Shown here: in pieces, positions 1 to 8,262 of the stretch
Position numbering within the stretch: the first letter of the stretch is position 1
How the letters are laid out: each line of letters starts with the position of its first letter
NCBI GenBank assembly: GCA_964472525.1
Contig: CAYYLL010000006.1
Coordinates: forward strand, 68,200-132,199
DNA from: SZUA-37 sp964472525
GTDB taxonomy: Bacteria; Pseudomonadota; Gammaproteobacteria; UBA6429; Thiohalophilaceae
DNA length: 64,000 bases
Direction of reading: 5' to 3'
Notes under the pieces: generated by a model
The model's input: the letters and a program-made list of their open reading frames with translations, nothing else
What the model was told of the DNA's origin: nothing
Databases searched by the model: none
Program-made: the position numbers and the translations under genes

Positions 1-206
1 GAATATAAAAATAAATAGTTTGTTCATTAGTCTTGTTTTCACGCTAAATCCTCTATATAAGTAGCAATAACATTCTGTATATACTATCGGTTTGTACTTA
101 AAAAACTTTAATTGCAGTCACAGGATATAATATAGTGTAGTTTATTTTTATAAAACAAGCAGTTATAGATTTTTTTCAACATCATAGGTAAACGAGAATA
201 CCACTA

Positions 207-713
207 ATGCCAATAGAATCCTTTTGCATACAAACGCCGATAGGTCGATTGCAAATATCCTGTATGGATAACAAAGTAACCGATGTTAATTTGGGTATGG
301 ATAATAAAAAGAGTGTGCAACAGCACGTTAATGTTACAAATGGATTAATCAGTCGCTTTGGCAGTAATATCAAAAATCAAATGGATCGTTATTTTGAAGG
401 TTCCTTAGTCAGTTTTACGGTTGATTTAGCCGTGCAGGGGACGGATTATCAGAAATCGGTATGGCGGATAATCAGTACGATAAAACAGGGTGAAACGCTA
501 ACCTACAGTGATGTTGCTGAACAACTTGGTAGTTCAGCACGTGCGGTTGGCAATGCCTGCCGGGCAAATCCGACGCCTATTATTGTCCCTTGTCATCGAG
601 TCGTGTCAAAATCAGGATTGGGTGGTTTTGCGGGGCAACGTGAGGGCAGCAATATTAACGCGAAAACGTGGTTGCTTGAACATGAGCTTGGAATGAATGC
701 AAACTTAGTCTGA
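207..713 (+). CDS. ogt: Methylated-DNA--protein-cysteine methyltransferase (Ogt/MGMT family)
   Basis: A 168-residue cytoplasmic repair protein that takes the alkyl group off O6-alkylguanine (and O4-alkylthymine) onto its own cysteine in a one-shot reaction. The active-site motif PCHRVV is intact, with the acceptor cysteine at about residue 129. The DNA-binding helix RAVGNACRANP (about 112-122) and the downstream GGFAGQ segment are also typical. Length matches the Ogt class without the Ada N-terminal domain. The ribosome site is weak (GAGA about 12 bases upstream of the ATG). It stands alone and converges on the nir operon. Family assignment is firm; the choice between ogt and adaB-like naming is not. 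Confidence 0.93.
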   Translation: MPIESFCIQTPIGRLQISCMDNKVTDVNLGMDNKKSVQQHVNVTNGLISRFGSNIKNQMDRYFEGSLVSFTVDLAVQGTDYQKSVWRIISTIKQGETLTYSDVAEQLGSSARAVGNACRANPTPIIVPCHRVVSKSGLGGFAGQREGSNINAKTWLLEHELGMNANLV

Positions 714-799
714 ACTGATTATATGACAGATAGTATTGATTGGTTATCTATGTAAATAATCTTATATCGCTTTGGCGAGCTTGAGAATATTTACCCCAA

Positions 800-842
800 A
801 TATTACCCTCGTGGTTGAATTAAAGGTTAAAAAGTATTGTCT
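800..842 (+). repeat. Left copy of a short direct repeat flanking the nir operon
   Basis: About 43 bases containing GTTGAATTAAA, a run of A and TATTGTCT. It matches 10508-10549 in the same orientation at roughly 34 of 43 positions by hand alignment. The copies lie just outside the nir operon on each side. It may be a dispersed small repeat or an old insertion boundary. The rest of the gap 714-914 shows no gene. Confidence 0.4.
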
Positions 843-914
843 CGCTAAGTTGCAAAAATGTGCTTTGCGATGTTCTTAAATTGATCTCAGGTTATCCATT
901 AATTATCGATATGG

Positions 915-2495
915 TTAATGACTGGTGCCTTCCGAACGATGAATCTTGTTATAAACATTGTATTTACCCACTGGTTTGTTCATTGGTAGACGTTTGACAA
1001 TTTTAAGTGTTTTACTATCGTAAACAATAATTTCGCCGTTATTCTCCCAGATGCTAAGTAGTGCGCGACTTCCATCCCGATTAAACTCAATATGTCCAGA
1101 GGTCTTGCCCGGATCGGGTGTTAGTGTTTTAACAATTTTAAGTGTCTTTTTATCGATAATATGCATTTCATCTTTATGTGGGCCAACAAACACATCTACC
1201 CATGCATAGGGTGAGTTTTCGTGGCTGCGCATAAAAAAACCGGGGCCATCTGTTTTGATCTTTTTAATGGTTTTCCATGTGTGCATATCAATAATGGTAA
1301 CTAGGCCCTTACGTAGGTTAGGTGTTGCAAGCACGGTAGTATTTTTATACTTCCAAGTAATGCCAGAGCCTAAATGGGGCATACCGAGCAGGTCAATATC
1401 TGCAATTTTTTTACCAACAATTAGATCGACGACCTGGCCTTTTTTGCCCGCACGAGAAGCGCCAATGAGATATTCATAGGATTGGTCAAAAAAGAAATCA
1501 TCGAGATAGTCATTCAGTTTGATACGCCGAACAGGAAACTTACCTTTTTCGGCAAGACCTTCCCCCATTTTATAATCGTGTACATAGCCCTTATAAATTT
1601 TTGGTGGGTTATCAGTGTAATTGATTTCCCATACCTCTTTAATATCTTTTAATGCCACAATAAAGCTGTTTCGTGGTGGTGCGGTATAAACGGCACTTAT
1701 ACGAGATGAATGACCAGAGTCATCTTTTACGTCAATAACTTTTATCAGACTTAAATCTTTTGCATCAAGAATGACCAGAGTATGCGGTAGAGTATTACCG
1801 ACCAGAACATAACGGTCGTCCGCAGAGACGGCAGCATTACGGGTATTGATACCGGCACGAATTTCAGCGACAGTTTCTAGTGTATACATATCAAACTTGC
1901 TGATCCAGCCATCACGAGAGGCGAAATACACATAACGTCCGGTGGATGAAAATTTTGGGCCACCGTGTAGGGCGAATCGTGATTCAAAACGCTTAATGGG
2001 CTCCATTTTATCGCCATCAAGCACCGTGACATGGTGGTCGCCACTTTCTACAACTAGAAACAGGTTTAACGGGTCGGCAGAATAGACCGGTTTTACATTT
2101 TTTGCGTTACTTCTCTTAAAGGCATCTTTATAGATGATATGACTGTGTTTAATTTCTTTTGCACCCCAGACTGGAAAGGTATTGGGTGGGGTGTAGATAA
2201 GCTTGACCAGTGATTGAATCTCCTTATTATTTAGTTTACTGGCAAATGCTGGCATTTGTGTTGCAATGCGACCATTTTTAATAACTGCTGCGGCGTTATT
2301 TTTTCTTAGACGTTTAAGGTTTTCCGGTAATAGTGCAGGCCCAATGTTTCCAAGACGGTCTTTGCCATGGCAACTGGCACAATGCTGAGTAAATAATTTA
2401 TTGACCGATAAATTCTTGCTGGATGTTTTTGCAAAAACAACAGATAGGTTGCAAACTATTATAATGGCAATAAATAAGCGTAATTTTTTTAGCAT
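915..2495 (-). CDS. nirN: NirN, cytochrome c / d1-domain protein, dihydro-heme d1 dehydrogenase
   Basis: 526 residues: signal peptide (about 1-22), a class I cytochrome c domain with heme site CASCH (Cys39, Cys42, His43), then an eight-bladed d1-type beta-propeller running to the C-terminus. This is the NirN architecture. Family knowledge: NirN is a periplasmic NirS paralogue that oxidises dihydro-heme d1 to heme d1 in the last step of cofactor synthesis and can pass it to NirS. It differs from NirS at 8263-9975 by a shorter N-terminus and by its place at the distal end of the operon after nirJ. Its ATG overlaps the 3' end of nirJ by 7 bases, implying translational coupling. Confidence 0.88.
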   Translation of the reverse strand: MLKKLRLFIAIIIVCNLSVVFAKTSSKNLSVNKLFTQHCASCHGKDRLGNIGPALLPENLKRLRKNNAAAVIKNGRIATQMPAFASKLNNKEIQSLVKLIYTPPNTFPVWGAKEIKHSHIIYKDAFKRSNAKNVKPVYSADPLNLFLVVESGDHHVTVLDGDKMEPIKRFESRFALHGGPKFSSTGRYVYFASRDGWISKFDMYTLETVAEIRAGINTRNAAVSADDRYVLVGNTLPHTLVILDAKDLSLIKVIDVKDDSGHSSRISAVYTAPPRNSFIVALKDIKEVWEINYTDNPPKIYKGYVHDYKMGEGLAEKGKFPVRRIKLNDYLDDFFFDQSYEYLIGASRAGKKGQVVDLIVGKKIADIDLLGMPHLGSGITWKYKNTTVLATPNLRKGLVTIIDMHTWKTIKKIKTDGPGFFMRSHENSPYAWVDVFVGPHKDEMHIIDKKTLKIVKTLTPDPGKTSGHIEFNRDGSRALLSIWENNGEIIVYDSKTLKIVKRLPMNKPVGKYNVYNKIHRSEGTSH

Positions 2496-3757
2496 ATTGA
2501 AATGGGCTTTTTTGATGTTGATGTGTTATTTCCTGTTGTACGTGACCAAGGTGTGACTAACAAACGATCCTGCTTACCATCAACCCCAATTTCCTGATTT
2601 GATAAGTAGCAACCGGGATCCTCTGCCCAGAAATTATCACTTAGTTGCCAAGCGCGTGTGCGTGAATTTCCACCGCAAATGTTGCGGTACTGGCAGTTGC
2701 TGCAACGGCCTTCAACTGGTCGTGATTTAAGTTTTAGCCCAGCCATTAACGGGTCAGAAGTATCCATCCAGATATCTGAGAACAGGCGTTCTTTTATACT
2801 GCCGATAGTGTAATCCCACCACATCGTATCTGGGTGGACATTACCTATATTGTCGATATTGGAAATATTAACCCCCGAAGCATTTCCGCCCCATTGCTTT
2901 AGCATGATTTCAATTTTATCAGCATAGTCCGGTAAGTGTTTTTTAGCCCATAGCAACAGATAAACACCATCTGCATCATTATTTCCAGTAACAAACTCAC
3001 GACGTTTTCCCGTGCCATTATTAACCTGAATTACATCGTTCCAGCAGGTGGTAAATAAAAGATCCATAGCGGCGCGAGTCATGCTGTGGTGTAAGTCATC
3101 CCCTCTATTTTTATTACCACGGCCAGCATAATTAAGGTGTGACAGATAAAATTTATCGATTTTTTCTTCATCCATTAATTGAAGTAAATCGGGTAAATCC
3201 TGTTGATTATCTTGTGTCAGGGTGAAACGTAAACCAACTTTGATACCTGCATCACGGCACAAGCGTATGCCTCGCAGGGCTTCATCAAATGCTCCCTGTT
3301 TGCGGCGGAATTTATCATGCGTTTCACGCATACCGTCGATGCTTATACCAACATAGTTATAACCAACATTGACAATGCTTTCGATATTATTTTCATTGAT
3401 AAGTGTTCCATTTGAGGACAGGCCAACATAAAATCCCATGTCTTTGGCACGATGCGATATTTCGAATATGTCTGGACGCATTAGTGGTTCGCCACCTGAA
3501 AGTATCAGTACGGGGACAGCAAAAGATTTCAGGTTATCCATCACCTCGAAAACCTCAGTTGTGTTCAGCTCACCGGGGAAATCTTTATCGGCGGAAGTGG
3601 CATAACAGTGTTTGCAGGTAAGGTTGCAGCGTCGAATCAGATTCCAGATAACCACCGGACCTGTGCGTGGTTTTTTTTCCGCTGCAATTGAGCTGACTGA
3701 TCCTGTAGTGGTAATATCACTATTCAGGTTATATAAATATTGGCTTAATCGAAACAT
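2489..3757 (-). CDS. nirJ: NirJ, radical SAM enzyme of heme d1 biosynthesis
   Basis: 422 residues. The radical SAM cluster motif CNLTCKHC (Cys44, Cys48, Cys51) is followed by the SAM-binding segment SGGEP, and the C-terminal SPASM/Twitch-type cysteines appear as CSNCQYRNICGG. NirJ acts in the cytoplasm on 12,18-didecarboxysiroheme, removing two propionate side chains on the way to the oxo groups of heme d1. It follows the siroheme decarboxylase genes with a 38-base gap and overlaps nirN. All three N-terminal cluster cysteines and the C-terminal cysteine group are present, so the protein should be active. The main alternative, a PqqE/AhbC/D-like enzyme, is unlikely given the operon. Confidence 0.92.
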   Translation of the reverse strand: MFRLSQYLYNLNSDITTTGSVSSIAAEKKPRTGPVVIWNLIRRCNLTCKHCYATSADKDFPGELNTTEVFEVMDNLKSFAVPVLILSGGEPLMRPDIFEISHRAKDMGFYVGLSSNGTLINENNIESIVNVGYNYVGISIDGMRETHDKFRRKQGAFDEALRGIRLCRDAGIKVGLRFTLTQDNQQDLPDLLQLMDEEKIDKFYLSHLNYAGRGNKNRGDDLHHSMTRAAMDLLFTTCWNDVIQVNNGTGKRREFVTGNNDADGVYLLLWAKKHLPDYADKIEIMLKQWGGNASGVNISNIDNIGNVHPDTMWWDYTIGSIKERLFSDIWMDTSDPLMAGLKLKSRPVEGRCSNCQYRNICGGNSRTRAWQLSDNFWAEDPGCYLSNQEIGVDGKQDRLLVTPWSRTTGNNTSTSKKPISIC

Positions 3758-3796
3758 ACTACTAATCCTGTAACAAAATTAATCAGTTAGTTAATA

Positions 3797-4798
3797 TTAT
3801 GCGACTAATCGCATACCGGTTTTTTTCAGAATGGCAGAACTGTACAATGTTTCATGCGCTCGACAGTCAGCAGCCAATAGGGCTTTAATCTGTTGTACTT
3901 TATCCTCTACTTCGCCACGTGAATGTCCATGTACCATCGCGAATAAATTATAAGGCCATAGCGGTAAATGTCGTGGACGTTGGTAACAGTGGCTAACAAA
4001 ATTCAGTTTGCCAACAATATTTCCCATTTCGATAAGCGCATCGTCACGAACATTCCAGACTGTCATACCGTTGGCAATAAGGCCAAGCTTATAATGATTG
4101 GGGACAGCACCAATGCGTCTGATAAAACCACAAGCAAGCATTTTTTTTAGCCGCAGTAAAACTTCTGTTTCAGTAATACTGATATTTTTTGCGATTGCCA
4201 GATAGGGATATTGTTCAACAGGCAGGCCCCTTTGGGTTGCACGAATAAGTTTTCTATCCGTTTCATCCATTAAATAACGGGCAGTCTGTAAGCGTTGACT
4301 GTCATTTGATTTATCAGGTACAGGAATGGTGTGACTTTGACCCGTTGCCGACAGGTGTAACCACAGACCGATATAAAATTCGTGTAATTTTGGAAAGTTG
4401 TAAACTTTAAGCCCGGTTATTTGTTCGATCGAAGCCAGTATCTTTTCAATTTCTGCTGTTGTTTCTGTGGCTAATACAAACCACATATTCAGTTGATGTT
4501 CACGACGGTAATTATGTGCGACCTCAGGATAGCTATTGACCTGTTCAGTAACAATATCATATCTGTCATCAGGTACGGATAGGGCGGCTAGGGTTAGCCC
4601 CCCCCCTAGGCGGCTTGCATCAAATAAAGGTCCGAACCGGGTCAGTAACTTTTTAGCTTTGAGTTTATGGATGCTTTCTATTAATTCAGATTCGTCACAG
4701 TTGAGCTGTTGCGCTGCACTATAAAAAGCGCGCGCCTGTAGTGGAAAATTTCCTTGGAAGTGATTAATGAAATTACGCTCAAGTTCTGTTAGATGCAT
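3797..4798 (-). CDS. nirGH: Fused siroheme decarboxylase subunits NirG-NirH
   Basis: 333 residues made of two AsnC/Lrp-like siroheme decarboxylase units. The first (about 1-150) has an HTH-like start and the family motif NYRREHQLNMWFV. The second (about 175-330) has RPRHLPLWPYNLFAMVHG and the ending LYSSAILKKTGMRL. Each half is as long as a single NirG or NirH. The Pseudomonas-type order is nirD-nirL-nirG-nirH. Separate nirD-like and nirL-like genes come first here, so by position this is a G-H fusion; sequence alone cannot exclude the D-L name. These proteins convert siroheme to 12,18-didecarboxysiroheme in the cytoplasm. They resemble transcription factors but act as enzymes. A 9-base gap separates it from nirL. 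Confidence 0.85.
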   Translation of the reverse strand: MHLTELERNFINHFQGNFPLQARAFYSAAQQLNCDESELIESIHKLKAKKLLTRFGPLFDASRLGGGLTLAALSVPDDRYDIVTEQVNSYPEVAHNYRREHQLNMWFVLATETTAEIEKILASIEQITGLKVYNFPKLHEFYIGLWLHLSATGQSHTIPVPDKSNDSQRLQTARYLMDETDRKLIRATQRGLPVEQYPYLAIAKNISITETEVLLRLKKMLACGFIRRIGAVPNHYKLGLIANGMTVWNVRDDALIEMGNIVGKLNFVSHCYQRPRHLPLWPYNLFAMVHGHSRGEVEDKVQQIKALLAADCRAHETLYSSAILKKTGMRLVA

Positions 4799-4807
4799 CA
4801 GTTTTAC

Positions 4808-5425
4808 TCACTTAAGTAGTCGTAATTTGTTTGCTGGATGAGGATTTTTGATACTCTTTCCTGCTGTATTGCCAGGCTGATTGTAATTTTCCTGATGGTC
4901 ATCTGCCTGACTGTTGCTGGTCTGGAGGTATTTGGCACCGCGTTGTTTAAAGCGACGGGTGCTGAATAAAATAGTATGGTTTATAGTTTGCAGGTCACAT
5001 TTTTCAACTATTTCTTTAACTTTTTGCCTGACTTCATCTCTGCTGCTACCGTGTATCATAGTGAATAAATTGTAGGGCCATTCTGGCAGGCGGCGAGGGC
5101 GACGATAACTGAGGGTGACGCAGGCATATTTTCCAATACAGATCCCGAGTTCATCAACTTTATTATCAGGGATATTCCATACCACCATACCGTTTGCGGT
5201 GTAGCCGAGTTCTTTGTGGCGAACGACAACGCCATATCTTTTGATAATACCATTGTCTATCAGCCGTTGTAGTCGCGATATTATATCCCGTTCAGTTGTT
5301 TTTAACTGATGCGCAATTTCGGCATATGGTCTATTGCTAACAGGAATACCGTGCTCGATGGTTTTAATCAGTGTACGGTCACTGGTGCTAATAGGTGTAA
5401 TATTTTTATTTTGATTCATCATCAT
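4808..5425 (-). CDS. nirL: NirL-like siroheme decarboxylase subunit
   Basis: 205 residues. An AsnC-type winged helix (about 20-70) precedes the siroheme decarboxylase core, with the L/H-type signature RPRRLPEWPYNLFTMIHG and the end LFSTRRFKQRGAKYL. The last 35 or so residues are polar and look disordered, an extension beyond the usual NirL length. It probably pairs with NirD, encoded 19 bases upstream, to form a decarboxylase heterodimer acting on siroheme. It is named by position; NirH is the alternative. The preferred start is the first of two adjacent ATGs (MMMNQNK region); a start two codons later would change little. Confidence 0.82.
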   Translation of the reverse strand: MMMNQNKNITPISTSDRTLIKTIEHGIPVSNRPYAEIAHQLKTTERDIISRLQRLIDNGIIKRYGVVVRHKELGYTANGMVVWNIPDNKVDELGICIGKYACVTLSYRRPRRLPEWPYNLFTMIHGSSRDEVRQKVKEIVEKCDLQTINHTILFSTRRFKQRGAKYLQTSNSQADDHQENYNQPGNTAGKSIKNPHPANKLRLLK

Positions 5426-5444
5426 ATTACGCTCCGCGCTTTTT

Positions 5445-5918
5445 TTAATTGGCCCATTTTAATTTAAAGCCAAGATCAATAAAGTAATCATCCTGCATAG
5501 GTAATGACATTAATGGGTATTCAGTATGTATTTCAATTTCGTGTAATACAATCTCAAGATGTTCTTCACTCGATGCAGTGACAACAAACCAGAGATTGTA
5601 CTCATGTTCACGCTCGTAGTTATGGTTAACTTCAGGAAATGCACTAATGATGCGAGCAATGCCCTCCAGATCCTGGTGGGGTATAGACATAGCTGCTAAT
5701 GTGCTAACACCAATTTTATTCGGTCTGAAAACTGGACCAACACGGCTGATAACGCCGCGTTGTTGTAAAGATTGTATTGACTGAATAACTTTATCTTCAC
5801 TGACACCAAGTTGTTTTGCCATATCGGCATAAGGGGTCGCTGACAATGGCAAATCACGTTGAAAGTCATTCAGTAGTCGCTGTTCCAGTATTGAAAACTT
5901 ATTTGTCGAATCAGTCAT
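5445..5918 (-). CDS. nirD: NirD-like siroheme decarboxylase subunit
   Basis: 157 residues, the normal NirD/NirG length. An N-terminal winged helix (LLNDFQRDLPLSATPYADMA) leads into the AsnC-like core with the motif NYEREHEYNLWFV, which in this family carries substrate-site Arg/His residues. It acts with NirL and NirGH to decarboxylate siroheme. It starts 3 bases after the nirF stop and so is probably translated by the same ribosomes. NirG is the alternative name. Confidence 0.84.
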   Translation of the reverse strand: MTDSTNKFSILEQRLLNDFQRDLPLSATPYADMAKQLGVSEDKVIQSIQSLQQRGVISRVGPVFRPNKIGVSTLAAMSIPHQDLEGIARIISAFPEVNHNYEREHEYNLWFVVTASSEEHLEIVLHEIEIHTEYPLMSLPMQDDYFIDLGFKLKWAN

Positions 5919-5921
5919 GAG

Positions 5922-7097
5922 CTACAGGCCTGTGCGATGAGCACGTGAGGTAAGGAAAATACCACTGGGTTTTTTTGCACTGATAGAAGTAACCTGATCA
6001 AGGGATTCCGTATCATAAACAATTACTTTGTTAGCATCACGCACAGATGTCCAGACTTCTTCACCACGAGGTTCAAACGCCATGTGTAATACGCCTTTGC
6101 CAGGCTTAAGGGTTTTAACAATTTTCAGTGTTTGTGTATCGATGACCTGCAAGGTGTCATTGTTAGGCACGGCAAAATTCACCCAGACATAACGACCATC
6201 AGGTCTTGCCATAACAAAAATTGGTTGACCATGAACTTTAATCCGACCTGATTCAGTCCAGTTTTGTGTGTTGATAACGAGTACTTCGTGATGCCCAACC
6301 GCAGGTACAAAGGCATGATTACCGGCTATAGTCCAGCCTTCAAGGTGTGGCATTTTGTAGACAGGTAGTTTCTTTTCGCCTTTTCCATAATGGTTAAGAA
6401 TCCGCTTAACACCGGCATCAGAGTGCCATAAATCGAGTAATGCCATACCATCTTCACCAAACAGTCCTGCAATATAATAGCGACCATTGGGTGTAATCAG
6501 CGCATCATAAGGATTTTTTCCAATATTTTTAAATTTGGTAATTTCAGGTTTTCCCGTTGCCGACAGGGATTTTTTTGAAAAATTGGCGATCCATATTTGC
6601 CCGGCATCCCACAGGCTAAAAATAAATTTTTCACCGGGTGCATCAACCAGACCGACAACTTTTGAACGTTTGCCTTTTTTTCCGTAAGTAGCCGGAATAT
6701 CTGCCACCAGCGTTAAAGTTTTTGAATCAAAAACTTTAACTCCACCGGGGACATAATTGGAGACAGCGATTAGCCGGCCATCCTGAGAAATTGCACCACC
6801 GATGCTATTGCCGGATTGTATAATACGCTTAACCAGTTTTTTATTTATCATATCAATTTTTGATAAGCCACCGTCACGCCCAAAGATGTAGGCGTATTGT
6901 TCATCGCGTGAATAGACCACGGAAGCATGTGATAAATCACCCAATCCGGTAATACGACCGAGGCTGGTGTTATTACTTGTTTCAATAATTTGCACGCTGC
7001 CAGTGGCACGCTCGATGACAAGGCCAAGGTCACCTGTACCTTGGGCGAAACTGACAGGAATAATTGAAAGAAACAGTAAAAAGATAATAATTCGCAT
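5922..7097 (-). CDS. nirF: NirF, heme d1 biosynthesis beta-propeller protein
   Basis: 391 residues: a cleavable signal peptide (about 1-18, ending SFA) followed by a d1-type eight-bladed propeller with no CxxCH motif, which separates it from NirS and NirN. Family knowledge places NirF in the periplasm, where it binds dihydro-heme d1 and is essential for heme d1 formation just before NirN. No lipobox is visible, unlike some NirF homologues. Its ATG overlaps the nirC stop (TGATG), and nirD follows within 3 bases, so it is firmly part of the operon. Confidence 0.9.
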   Translation of the reverse strand: MRIIIFLLFLSIIPVSFAQGTGDLGLVIERATGSVQIIETSNNTSLGRITGLGDLSHASVVYSRDEQYAYIFGRDGGLSKIDMINKKLVKRIIQSGNSIGGAISQDGRLIAVSNYVPGGVKVFDSKTLTLVADIPATYGKKGKRSKVVGLVDAPGEKFIFSLWDAGQIWIANFSKKSLSATGKPEITKFKNIGKNPYDALITPNGRYYIAGLFGEDGMALLDLWHSDAGVKRILNHYGKGEKKLPVYKMPHLEGWTIAGNHAFVPAVGHHEVLVINTQNWTESGRIKVHGQPIFVMARPDGRYVWVNFAVPNNDTLQVIDTQTLKIVKTLKPGKGVLHMAFEPRGEEVWTSVRDANKVIVYDTESLDQVTSISAKKPSGIFLTSRAHRTGL

Positions 7098-7411
7098 CAG
7101 TGTATACCTTTTAATAATTGAACTGCAATCCAGTTTACTTCATCATGGCTGAGTATATATTTCCATGCTGGCATAGCGGTGCCAGTGCGCCCATTTAGTA
7201 TGGTTGACACCAGAAATGTTTTTGATTTACCGGACAGTGCAGCAGGTAATAGTGAGGGGCCAAGGCTTCCTTTTAGGGTGAGTCCGTGGCAGGCACCACA
7301 GTCTTCTAATATCAGGTCTTTTAATTCAACTTGACGTGATAATGATACATCAGCCAATATTTGTGTGGAAACAAATAGCAGGCTAAAGGCTAGCCATTTT
7401 ATTTTTGCCAT
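7097..7411 (-). CDS. nirC: NirC-like small periplasmic cytochrome c
   Basis: 104 residues from the chosen start: signal peptide (about 1-20, ending ILA), one heme c site CGACH (Cys38, Cys41, His42) and a distal methionine in the GTAMPAW segment, which is the class I cytochrome c pattern. The ATG at 7411 is chosen because GAGGA lies about 9 bases upstream and the signal peptide then starts cleanly; a longer frame reaches 7477 but would extend far into nirE. It overlaps the nirE 3' end by 29 bases. NirC-type cytochromes can donate electrons to NirS and are also tied to d1 maturation. No separate nirM (c551) gene is present in the operon. Confidence 0.85.
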   Translation of the reverse strand: MAKIKWLAFSLLFVSTQILADVSLSRQVELKDLILEDCGACHGLTLKGSLGPSLLPAALSGKSKTFLVSTILNGRTGTAMPAWKYILSHDEVNWIAVQLLKGIH

Positions 7412-8177
7412 AGTCTGTTTCCTCAGCATTATATTGAAACCAGTCAAGCTCTTTTGCCAGCGAGACAACTTTGCCAATAATAATCATTACGGGTGCGTTT
7501 AAATTGTTTAGCGCAACTGCATCAGCTAATGATTTAAGATTGGTGATAACTCGGTGTTGTTTGCCCATGGTGCCGTTTTCAATTACAGCAGCAGGTGTTG
7601 ATGCGGCTAAACCTTCTTTAATTAATGATTCAGAAATAACTGTAATATTTGCCAGACCCATATATATAACTAGCGTTGTATCTGGATCGGCTGCACTTTT
7701 CCAGTTTATATCGAGAGGCTCGTTATTGCTGAAATGACCGGTAATAAATTTTACTCCACGACTCATACCACGATGGGTTAATGGAATACCACTGTAGGTA
7801 CTACAGCCTGATGCTGAGGTTATACCGGGAACAATTTCAAATGCTATGCCGTGTTGCTTTAGTTTGAGCGCTTCTTCACCACCGCGACCAAACATATAAG
7901 GATCGCCACCTTTTAAACGTACGACAAAACGACCAGACCTGGCCAGTTGAACAATCATATCATTTATGTCTTTTTGTGAAACACAATGGTTACCGGGTGA
8001 TTTGGCAACAGAAATACGGCTAATGCTTGCGGGGATTAAATCAAGGATTTCATCTGAGACAAGATGGTCATAAATAACAACATCTGCTTTTTTTAACAGG
8101 TGAAAGGCTTTCATTGTCAGCAGCTCTGGATCACCTGGACCGGCACCGACTAAAGAAACAAATCCGGCTTTTTTCAT
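7383..8177 (-). CDS. nirE: NirE, uroporphyrinogen-III C-methyltransferase (SUMT)
   Basis: 264 residues, a standalone SUMT. The motifs LVGAGPGDPELLT (N-terminus), YDHLVS, GGDPYMFGRGGEE and GIPLTHRG are those of the CobA/CysG C-terminal family, which binds S-adenosylmethionine. It methylates uroporphyrinogen III twice to give precorrin-2, the committed step toward siroheme and then heme d1. Because it sits second, right after nirS, it is called nirE rather than a cobalamin or cysG gene. An 85-base gap with a hairpin separates it from nirS. Confidence 0.9.
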   Translation of the reverse strand: MKKAGFVSLVGAGPGDPELLTMKAFHLLKKADVVIYDHLVSDEILDLIPASISRISVAKSPGNHCVSQKDINDMIVQLARSGRFVVRLKGGDPYMFGRGGEEALKLKQHGIAFEIVPGITSASGCSTYSGIPLTHRGMSRGVKFITGHFSNNEPLDINWKSAADPDTTLVIYMGLANITVISESLIKEGLAASTPAAVIENGTMGKQHRVITNLKSLADAVALNNLNAPVMIIIGKVVSLAKELDWFQYNAEETDYGKNKMASL

Positions 8178-8210
8178 TGTCTCTGCATCCTGTTTTATCT
8201 GAGTTGATGA

Positions 8211-8240
8211 AACTGCGGGCAGTTCAACCCACCCGCAGTT
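8211..8240 (-). promoter_or_regulatory. Hairpin between nirS and nirE
   Basis: A 9-bp perfect inverted repeat, AACTGCGGG / CCCGCAGTT, with a 12-base loop in the 85-base nirS-nirE gap. No U-run follows on the minus strand, so it is unlikely to be a full intrinsic terminator. It is better read as a partial terminator or 3' stabiliser that would let nirS mRNA outnumber the downstream biosynthetic genes. Confidence 0.5.
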
Positions 8241-8262
8241 ACTATCTTGTAGCTATGTGATA

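Noticed and set aside
182..373. Minus-strand 63-codon membrane-like frame over ogt
   Set aside because: It lies antisense to the well-supported ogt gene and has no ribosome site.
3797..5918. AsnC/Lrp transcription regulators
   Set aside because: The folds are related, but the YRREH and RPRHLPLWPYN motifs and the operon context identify siroheme decarboxylases.
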